From Rhodococcoides kroppenstedtii (GTDB taxonomy: Bacteria > Actinomycetota > Actinomycetes > Mycobacteriales > Mycobacteriaceae), in assembly GCF_900111805.1 (NCBI RefSeq), contig NZ_FOJN01000017.1:24363-88362 (forward strand): a stretch of 64,000 nucleotides of DNA. Reading direction: 5' to 3'. Positions 57,846-64,000 of this stretch are shown here, piece after piece. The notes below the pieces were generated by a model. That model was given only the letters and a program-made list of their open reading frames with translations. It did not search any database and had not been told where the DNA came from. Numbering within the stretch: the stretch's first letter is position 1; each line of letters begins with the position of its first letter. The translations under genes were made by a program, and so were the position numbers.

Positions 57846-59615
57846 TCAGGACGCTGCCGCCTGGCGCTCGGCGGTCGCCGTCGCGAGTAGCTCCTCCGCG
57901 TGCGCGCGGCCGGTCTCGGTGTCGTCGAGGCCGGCCAGCATGCGGGCCAGCTCGACCACGCGGTCCGAGTCGCTCAGCGTGCGCACCCCACTGCCCGGGC
58001 CGCCCTTGCGGGTGTCGGTCTTGTTCACCACGAGATGCGTGTCGGCGAACGCCGCCACCTGCGGCAGGTGGGTCACCACGATCACCTGGTGCGTGCGCGC
58101 CAAGCGCGCCAGCCGCTTGCCGATCTCCACGGCCGCGCGGCCACCGACGCCCGCGTCGACCTCGTCGAACACCATGGTCGAGCCGGCGTCCGACTGCGCC
58201 AGCACCACTTCCAGCGCGAGCATCACGCGGGACAGCTCGCCACCCGACGCGCTCTTGGTCAGCGGCAGCGACTGCGCGCCGCTGTGCGCGGCCAGCCGGA
58301 ACTCCACGTCGTCGACACCCGACGAGCCGGCGTGCAGACTTGCGCCCGCCACCTCCAGCGCGACGCGGTCGTCCGGCGCCGCCGGACGCGGGCGCACCGC
58401 GACCTCGAGTTTGGCCTTGCCCATCGCGAGTCCGGACAATTCCGCGCTGACGGCCTTGGCCAGCCGGGTCGCCGCCTTGGCCCGCGCCGCACTCAGGGAC
58501 GCCGCGACCGACGCCGTCGCCGCGGCACCGGTCCGGACCTGCTCGGCGAGGGCGGCCAGGGCGTCAGCCGACACGTCCAGTCCGGTCAACCGTTCCCGGG
58601 CCTCGTGCGCCCAGGCGAGAACGCCGTCGACGTCGGCGGCGTACTTGCGTGTGAGGTTCTTGAGCTCGGCCTGCCGCGAGAGCATCGTGTCGAGTGCATC
58701 GGGATCCGCCGGGAGGTCGTCCAGGTACGCCGTCAGGTCCGCGCCGACGTCGGTGACCACGGCGATCGCCTCGGCGACGCGCGGCCCCAGCGCCCGGAGG
58801 ATCTCGTCGTCGGCGGAGTCGAGGCGATCCCGCGCGGCACCGAGCAGGGCCATGACCGACACGTCGTCGGGGTCGTCGCCACCCGTGAGGGCACCGCGCG
58901 CCCCGGCCGCGGCGTCGCGCAGGCTGTCGAGATCACCCAGCCGACGCACGGCGGCGGAGATCGCGGTGTCCTCACCGGGTTCGGGGGCGACGGCGTCGAT
59001 CTCCTGCAGGGCGAACGTCAGCTGATCCGCCTCGCGGGCCATCTCCCGGGCGCGCTCGGTTCGGTCCCGGAGTTCGTCCACCGCGGCGAGCCACTCGCGT
59101 CGCCGCGTGCGGTACTCGGCGAGCAGGGCCGTCACCGCCTCTCCGGCGAACCGGTCCAGCGCGGCCCGCTGCTGGTCGCTGCGTTGCAGGCGGAGTTGGT
59201 CGTTCTGCCCGTGCACGGTCAGCAACGAACCGGTGAACTCCGACAGCACACCCGCCGGCACGCTGCGGCCGCCGAGGTGGGCCCGCGAGCGTCCGTCCGT
59301 CGACACCGACCGCACCGCGATGATGCTGTCGTCGTCGTCGCGTCGAGCCCCGGTGGACTCGAGCAGCGCCTCGACCTCCCCGCGTGCGGGCTCGCCCACC
59401 GTGTCGGTGGTGAATCGGCCCTCGACCACCGCGCGGTCCGCCCCGACCCGGACTCGGCCGGCGTCGGCCCGCGCCCCGGACAGCAGATGCAGACCGGTGA
59501 CCACCATCGTCTTGCCGGCGCCGGTCTCACCGGTGAGGACCGTCAGTCCCGTCGAGAACGTCGCGGTGGCCTCGGCGATGGCGCCGAGCCCGTCGATACG
59601 AATTTCGGACAGCAC
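57846..59615 (-). CDS. recN: DNA repair protein RecN
   Basis: A 589-residue SMC-like ATPase for double-strand break repair. The N-terminal Walker A is LTGETGAGKTMVV, with a long helical middle region and a C-terminal ABC-type head (SASGGELSRVMLALEVVLA, then VFDEVDAGVGGRAAVEIG). The GTG at 59615 lies 4 nt after the nadK stop. The nadK-recN pairing is widely conserved. Confidence 0.95.
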   Translation of the reverse strand: MLSEIRIDGLGAIAEATATFSTGLTVLTGETGAGKTMVVTGLHLLSGARADAGRVRVGADRAVVEGRFTTDTVGEPARGEVEALLESTGARRDDDDSIIAVRSVSTDGRSRAHLGGRSVPAGVLSEFTGSLLTVHGQNDQLRLQRSDQQRAALDRFAGEAVTALLAEYRTRRREWLAAVDELRDRTERAREMAREADQLTFALQEIDAVAPEPGEDTAISAAVRRLGDLDSLRDAAAGARGALTGGDDPDDVSVMALLGAARDRLDSADDEILRALGPRVAEAIAVVTDVGADLTAYLDDLPADPDALDTMLSRQAELKNLTRKYAADVDGVLAWAHEARERLTGLDVSADALAALAEQVRTGAAATASVAASLSAARAKAATRLAKAVSAELSGLAMGKAKLEVAVRPRPAAPDDRVALEVAGASLHAGSSGVDDVEFRLAAHSGAQSLPLTKSASGGELSRVMLALEVVLAQSDAGSTMVFDEVDAGVGGRAAVEIGKRLARLARTHQVIVVTHLPQVAAFADTHLVVNKTDTRKGGPGSGVRTLSDSDRVVELARMLAGLDDTETGRAHAEELLATATAERQAAAS

Positions 59616-59619
59616 GCGG

Positions 59620-60576
59620 TTACGTCACCCTCCCCCGCCAGCCGGTGACCGGCAGCGCGAACTTGTGGACCAGACGATCGGCGAACGGCGCGGAATCGAG
59701 TCGCACCCACTTGATGGGTTCGGACCCCCGCACCACCTCCACCCGCGCACCGGGCGGCAGCGTCATGGTGCGGCGGCCGTCGCAGAAGACCAGCGCCTCG
59801 CGGCCCCCGTCGAAGATCTCGACGGCGATGTGCGATTCCGGGCTGGTGACCAGCGGACGCGCGAACAGTGCGTGTGCGTTGCTCGGGATCACGAGGATCG
59901 CGTCCAACTCCGGCCACACCACCGGTCCGCCCGCGGAGAACGCGTACGCCGTGGACCCCGTGGGCGTGGCGAGGAGAACCCCGTCGCAGCCGAACGCGGA
60001 CACCGGCCGGTCGTCCACCTCGAGCACCACTTCCAACACCCCGAGACGGGACGCGTTCTCGATGCTCGCCTCGTTGAGTGCCCACCCCCGCTCCACCACC
60101 TCACCGTCGACCAGCACGGCGATGTCGAGCGTCATGCGCGGTTCGATGCGATAGGTGCGCCGCACGACGATGTCGAGGGTCTCCTCGAGGGCGTCGGCCT
60201 CGGCTTCGGCGAGGAATCCGATGCGGCCCAGGTTGATACCCAGCACCGGGATCGACGCACCCCGGGCCAACTCGGCGGCACGCAGAAAGGTGCCGTCCCC
60301 GCCGAGAACCAGGACGAGTTCGCACCCCACGGCCGCGGCCGGCCCGAATTCCACCACGGAGACGTCGGAGTGGGGCTCGGACAACGCGTCGACACCGGAC
60401 GTGGACTCGAGCCGGGACGTGTCGTGCTCGTCGACCAGGACGCGCAGACCGATGCCGTGCTCGTGGAACACCTTGGCGGCGCGGCGCGCGGTCTGCTCGA
60501 TGTCCGGCCGACCGGGATGCGCGACGAGCAGCACGATCCGGTCCGGGGTGGGTTCGGTTCCCGGCAGCACGCTCAT
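59620..60576 (-). CDS. nadK: NAD kinase
   Basis: A 318-residue enzyme that phosphorylates NAD+ to NADP+. The GGDGT motif ([16 protein letters not shown]), the [10 protein letters not shown] motif and [20 protein letters not shown] are all present. The ATG overlaps the tlyA stop (ATGA), so it is translated together with tlyA and recN. Confidence 0.96.
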   Translation of the reverse strand: MSVLPGTEPTPDRIVLLVAHPGRPDIEQTARRAAKVFHEHGIGLRVLVDEHDTSRLESTSGVDALSEPHSDVSVVEFGPAAAVGCELVLVLGGDGTFLRAAELARGASIPVLGINLGRIGFLAEAEADALEETLDIVVRRTYRIEPRMTLDIAVLVDGEVVERGWALNEASIENASRLGVLEVVLEVDDRPVSAFGCDGVLLATPTGSTAYAFSAGGPVVWPELDAILVIPSNAHALFARPLVTSPESHIAVEIFDGGREALVFCDGRRTMTLPPGARVEVVRGSEPIKWVRLDSAPFADRLVHKFALPVTGWRGRVT

Positions 60577-61406
60577 CGCGGTCCCTTCTCCACGGCCGCC
60601 GCCACGAGGTCCTCGATGGCTGGCGCGGCGCCGGACTCGGGCTCGGCCCCGTGCTCGACCGCCGTCAACCAGAGGAAGTACTCGACGTTCCCGGCCGGCC
60701 CCGGCAGTGGACTCGGTGCCACGCCTCGGGTGCGCAGGCCGAGGGTCTCGGCGGCACGGGCGACCTCGACCACGGCCGCGGCGCGCATCGCGGGATCACG
60801 GACCACCCCGCCGGACCCGATGCGGTCCTTCCCCACCTCGAACTGCGGCTTCACCATGGGCACGATGCTGCCACCCGGTGCCAGAGAGGCGACGAACGCC
60901 GGCAGCACCAGCGACAGCGAGATGAACGACAGGTCGGCGACGATCAGATCGACCGGACCGCCGATGGTCTCGGGGTCGATGCTCCGGACGTTGGTTCGAT
61001 CGTGGACGCGCACGCGGTCGTCGCTCTGCAGACGCCAGACGAGCTGGCCGTAGCCGACGTCGACGGCCACCACCTCACGCGCGCCACGCGTGAGCAGGAC
61101 GTCGGTGAAGCCGCCGGTCGACGCACCGGCGTCCAGACAGCGACGCCCCGCCACGTCGAGCCCCTGCGGCTCGAACTCGTCCAGAGCGCCGAGCAGTTTG
61201 TGGGCCCCGCGGGAGGCCCACGACACCTCGTCGGCCACCTCGACGACACGCAGTGCCGTCGCCGGCTCCACGGCGGTCGCGGGCTTGGTGGCCACCGACC
61301 CCGCGATGAGGACCCGCCCCTCGGCGATGAGTTCGGATGCGTGCTCGCGCGACCTCGCCAGACCCCGGCGGACCAACTCGGCATCGACCCGTGCTCGACG
61401 AGCCAT
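60573..61406 (-). CDS. tlyA: TlyA-family rRNA 2'-O-methyltransferase
   Basis: A 277-residue protein with an N-terminal S4 domain (residues 1-60, [20 protein letters not shown]) and a Rossmann methyltransferase domain with [16 protein letters not shown], followed by [12 protein letters not shown] and VKPQFEVGK. In mycobacteria TlyA methylates C1409 of 16S and C1920 of 23S rRNA, and its loss gives capreomycin resistance. The ATG overlaps the upstream stop by 1 nt (TGATG). Confidence 0.95.
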   Translation of the reverse strand: MARRARVDAELVRRGLARSREHASELIAEGRVLIAGSVATKPATAVEPATALRVVEVADEVSWASRGAHKLLGALDEFEPQGLDVAGRRCLDAGASTGGFTDVLLTRGAREVVAVDVGYGQLVWRLQSDDRVRVHDRTNVRSIDPETIGGPVDLIVADLSFISLSLVLPAFVASLAPGGSIVPMVKPQFEVGKDRIGSGGVVRDPAMRAAAVVEVARAAETLGLRTRGVAPSPLPGPAGNVEYFLWLTAVEHGAEPESGAAPAIEDLVAAAVEKGPR

Positions 61407-61663
61407 CAGGACTTGTCCACCGAGCTCAGCGCATCCACCAGAACGTCGTGCGCACGGCCCAGGATCTGCGCGCGACGAGTCAGCGCAACCAGTCCGTGGA
61501 CGTCGGCCGTGCCCTCGCCACTCGGGATCTGCGCCGCCCGATCGGCCTCGGTGAGAAGCTCGCCGACCTGCGCGCGAATCGCGTCCGGATCGGGCGCACC
61601 GTCGGCTCCACCGCCCTGCTGCGCGGGGCGGTGCTGACCGGGAAGAGGGACCGACGACGTCAT
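61406..61663 (-). CDS. Small conserved protein (Rv1693 position)
   Basis: An 85-residue acidic protein, with no function known to me. The N-terminal third is Gln/Gly-rich and probably disordered; residues about 25-85 look helical (DAIRAQVGELLTEADRAAQI, then LVALTRRAQILGRAHDVLVD). It sits between a HAD phosphatase gene and tlyA, like Rv1693, and its stop overlaps the tlyA start. It is likely a small partner or stabilising protein; nothing in the sequence decides. Confidence 0.75.
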   Translation of the reverse strand: MTSSVPLPGQHRPAQQGGGADGAPDPDAIRAQVGELLTEADRAAQIPSGEGTADVHGLVALTRRAQILGRAHDVLVDALSSVDKS

Positions 61664-61722
61664 CGCCGACAACGCTAGCCGATGGGCCCGACAGGGCCCC
61701 GTCGCGGCCGATCCCGACACCC

Positions 61723-62736
61723 TCAGGAACGGGCGCGCCACTCCTCGACGACCGCGCGGGCGGCGTCGTCGGCACCCTCGACCGTGTCGACGCCGTCCAG
61801 GGCCCAGACCGCGGGCAGGATCGAGCGCAACGCGTCGGCCCAGGCCGGCTCGCCGGCCGTCCCGTGGCCTGCATCCGTACCGGAGGACAGGCGCACCGTC
61901 GCCCCGTCGCGCGCGACGGACCAGCGGTCGGTCGCGGCGATCAGAGACGCGGATTCGTCCTCCAGCAGTACGGCGAGCGACGACGCGAGGTGCGTCGGGC
62001 GGCACTCGGGGCCCGCCCACAACACGTCGTCGACGGTGCTCACTCCCGTCAGCACGAGCAACGACGGAATGCCGACGGTGTTGGCCCCGGCGATGTCGGT
62101 GTCGAGTCGGTCCCCCACGACGAGCGGAGACGACGACTCGGACCGGGCCAGTGCATCGGTCATCAGCGGCGCCTCGGGCTTTCCGGCCACGCGCGGTCGC
62201 ATACCCGTGGCAGCGGCCACGGCCGCGACCATGGCGCCGTTGCCGGGCCCCAGACCACGGGGTGTCGGCAGGGACGTGTCGGCGTTCGCCGCCACCCAGA
62301 CCGCACCGGCGCGCACGGCGTACGTGGCCTCGGCGATGTCCGCCCACCCCGTGTCGGGCGAGTGCCCCTGGACCACCGCGTCGGGCGTGGGATCGGCGGA
62401 TCGGGTGGTCGTCAGTCCGAGGGCCTCCACCTCGGCCGCGAGCGCGTCGGTTCCCACGACCAACACCGACGAGCCCGCCGGCACCAGTTCGGCGAGCAGC
62501 CGGGCCGCGGCCTGCGACGACGTGACCACCGACTCGTCAGGGGCGTGGAAGCCCAGATCGCGAAGGTGTTCTGCCACGGCGGCCGGCGTGCGGCTCGCGT
62601 TGTTGGTGACGTAGCAGAGCGTCGACGAGCACTCGCGGAGCACGTCCACCGCGCCGTCGACGGGGTCCGGGCCACGGTAGAGCGTGCCGTCGAGATCGAG
62701 CAGCAGTGCGTCGTGGCGGTCGGTCAGCCGGGTCAC
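61723..62736 (-). CDS. HAD-superfamily hydrolase (NagD/PGP type)
   Basis: A 337-residue phosphatase of HAD class IIA. Motif I is LLLDLDGTLYRG, motif II is VTNNASRTP, and the later motifs are AGKPEAPLM and VVGDRLDTDIAGANTVG. Homologues act on phosphoglycolate, glycerol phosphate or related metabolites, and Rv1692 is a glycerol-phosphate phosphatase. The GTG at 62736 is chosen for its overlap with the upstream TPR gene stop (GTGA). About 90 C-terminal residues lie beyond the core, as in Rv1692. Confidence 0.88.
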   Translation of the reverse strand: MTRLTDRHDALLLDLDGTLYRGPDPVDGAVDVLRECSSTLCYVTNNASRTPAAVAEHLRDLGFHAPDESVVTSSQAAARLLAELVPAGSSVLVVGTDALAAEVEALGLTTTRSADPTPDAVVQGHSPDTGWADIAEATYAVRAGAVWVAANADTSLPTPRGLGPGNGAMVAAVAAATGMRPRVAGKPEAPLMTDALARSESSSPLVVGDRLDTDIAGANTVGIPSLLVLTGVSTVDDVLWAGPECRPTHLASSLAVLLEDESASLIAATDRWSVARDGATVRLSSGTDAGHGTAGEPAWADALRSILPAVWALDGVDTVEGADDAARAVVEEWRARS

Positions 62737-63797
62737 GGGCCCGTCAGCTCGTCGACTCGGTCCTCGGCGTCCGTCTCCCCGTCGGTATCGGCCGCAGCTG
62801 CGCGCAGGAACCACTGCAGTCCGTCCTCCGCGCGACCGGCCGCGACCAGAGCATCCGCGTAGGCGTAGTAGTAGCGAGCCGCGGCGGAGCCGTCGCGATC
62901 ACCGTCGAGGTCGGCGGTCTGCAGGGTGACCACCGCCTGGTCGTACTGGCCCATGTCCATCCGCGCGCCGGCCACGACGATGCGCAATTCCGCAGCGTCG
63001 TCGCCGGTCAGCATTCTGGCCTCGTCGCTGCGGCCGAGCTCGATGGCCCGTTCGGGGCGACCGAGTCCGCGTTCGCAGTCCGCCATCACGGACAACAGTC
63101 CCGGACCGCCGGCCATGCGCCGCGCGGCACGCAGTTCCGACAGCGCCTCCGCCCACTCGCCGGCGTGGTACGCGGCGATCCCGGCGGTCTCCCGCACCAC
63201 GGCGATACGGCCGGCCCGGCCACGGGCCGCCCGCGCGTGCGCGAGCGCCGCTGCGGGATCGTCGGCGATGAGTCGACTGGTCATCACCAGGTGCCGAGCC
63301 ACGGTCTCGGCGTTCGACTTGTCCAGACTGAGGAGGTCACGACGCACCGCCCCTTCGAGATCCTTGGCCAGGGCGTCGTCGGGCAGATCCGGTTCGGGCG
63401 CCCGTGCCGGGCGGGAGTCGGCTCCGCGGCCCTGGCCGGCGCGGGGGCCGGACGCACCGTCACCGCCGCGACGGCGATGATCACCCTGCGGCCATCCCCC
63501 TCGGTCGGGACGACCGGCGGACGGACCCTGCCGCGGGCCGAAGGTCCGGCGGTCACCGCCGCCGGATCGACTCTCGCCGCGGTCGTGCCCGCCGCGCTCG
63601 CCTCCGGTACGGCCGTCGGTGCGCCGGTCGGTATGGCGGCGTCGATCCTGGCTGCCGGCATCGTCTCCGCGCCGCGGTGCACCCTGGTGGCCACCGCGGC
63701 GTTCCCGCGATCCAGCCGCGCGATCGTCACGTCGGGGGCGCTGTTCGCGTCCGCGGGCGTCGTCGGTCGGACCGTCCGGGGTGGGGGTATCGGACAC
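62733..63797 (-). CDS. TPR-like protein with Arg/Gly/Asp-rich N-terminus
   Basis: A 354-residue protein. The first ~130 residues are disordered, with repeated Arg, Gly, Asp and Gln. The remainder forms tetratricopeptide-like helices (EWAEALSELRAARRMAG, ERAIELGRSDEARML, AARYYYAYADALVAAGRAED). It resembles Rv1691. The function is unknown; protein or RNA binding is plausible. The GTG start at 63797 lies downstream of the 5S rRNA terminator, and the gene heads the run that continues through tlyA. Confidence 0.82.
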   Translation of the reverse strand: MSDTPTPDGPTDDARGREQRPRRDDRAAGSRERRGGHQGAPRRGDDAGSQDRRRHTDRRTDGRTGGERGGHDRGESRSGGGDRRTFGPRQGPSAGRPDRGGWPQGDHRRRGGDGASGPRAGQGRGADSRPARAPEPDLPDDALAKDLEGAVRRDLLSLDKSNAETVARHLVMTSRLIADDPAAALAHARAARGRAGRIAVVRETAGIAAYHAGEWAEALSELRAARRMAGGPGLLSVMADCERGLGRPERAIELGRSDEARMLTGDDAAELRIVVAGARMDMGQYDQAVVTLQTADLDGDRDGSAAARYYYAYADALVAAGRAEDGLQWFLRAAAADTDGETDAEDRVDELTGP

Positions 63798-63864
63798 GGG
63801 GCGAACCTTTCGTCGATCGGCACTGCACAGAGAGAACCTGTGGAGGCAAATTACCGGAGAAACA

Positions 63865-63898
63865 CGAAAGGGGACCCACGTGAATGGGTCCCCTTTCG
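63865..63898 (-). terminator. rRNA operon terminator
   Basis: A perfect 13-bp stem (CGAAAGGGGACCC at 63865-63877, pairing with 63886-63898, 8-nt loop) is followed on the minus strand by TGTTTCTCC. It lies 8 nt beyond the 5S rRNA 3' end and separates the rRNA operon from the TPR gene. Confidence 0.9.
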
Positions 63899-63906
63899 GA
63901 AATTAT

Positions 63907-64000
63907 GTTCGGCGGTGTCCTACTCTCCCACACCCTGTCGGGTGCAGTACCATCGGCGCTGGAGGGCTTAGCTTCCGGGTTCGGAATGGGTCCGGGCGTT
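63907..64000 (-). rRNA. rrf: 5S ribosomal RNA, 3' portion
   Basis: Read on the minus strand, the sequence has GAACCCGGAAGCTAAGCCC, GGTACTGCACCCG and the 3' GTAGGACACCGCCGAAC of actinobacterial 5S rRNA. About 25 nt of the 5' end lies beyond the window. The terminator follows directly, so an rRNA operon lies further upstream on this strand. Confidence 0.95.

Overview
The window is high-GC DNA with the gene content and order of a mycolic-acid actinomycete, most likely Rhodococcus or a close Nocardiaceae relative. Two blocks run parallel to Mycobacterium tuberculosis. Bases 8.1-30.8 kb follow the blaI-gnd-guaB1-glcB-gcvP-garA-gcvH-pgsA2 block (Rv1846c to Rv1822). Bases 46.4-63.8 kb follow the der-cmk-scpAB-xerD-pyrG-steAB-recN-nadK-tlyA block (Rv1713 to Rv1691). 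These comparisons come from memory of gene order, not from an alignment.

Layout. 0-4.1 kb: an iron-siderophore locus. A partial FhuF-like gene diverges from two FecCD permeases and an ATPase, with two IdeR/DtxR-type iron boxes between them. 4.1-8.0 kb: a membrane DUF2156 (aminoacyl-phosphatidylglycerol synthase-like) gene coupled to a membrane-anchored esterase gene. 8.1-9.5 kb: BlaI repressor and M56 peptidase. 9.8-13.7 kb: DEAD-box helicase, 6-phosphogluconate dehydrogenase and a DMT-like membrane protein. 13.7-23.7 kb: guaB1, two DUF21/CBS proteins, a conserved cytosolic protein, malate synthase G, a solute-binding/VWA protein and a metallophosphoesterase. 23.7-30.8 kb, minus strand: glycine decarboxylase behind a tandem glycine riboswitch, two MerR regulators flanking a bifunctional nuclease, GarA, GcvH and a CDP-alcohol phosphatidyltransferase.

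30.8-45.6 kb is the accessory part. It holds a NUDIX hydrolase, a GAF-domain regulator, acetoin reductase and butanediol dehydrogenase, a CaiB-type CoA-transferase with a D-2-hydroxyacid dehydrogenase, a flavin monooxygenase with an extra N-terminal NTF2-like domain, and a ring-cleaving dioxygenase. A five-gene operon follows: small Ala-Pro/Asp-rich envelope protein, histidine kinase, response regulator, SLC13 permease and glycerate kinase. A 19-bp motif occurs at matching distances upstream of the butanediol dehydrogenase and the monooxygenase. CRP/GlxR-like sites lie near the same promoters and near the GAF regulator, which suggests one small regulon.

45.7-64.0 kb: gamma-carbonic anhydrase, tRNA-Pro(GGG), then a long minus-strand run of housekeeping genes, many overlapping by 4 nt, for ribosome and RNA maturation, chromosome segregation, nucleotide metabolism, cell separation and DNA repair. 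The window ends in the 3' part of a 5S rRNA gene and its terminator. I saw no prophage, insertion sequence or CRISPR array.
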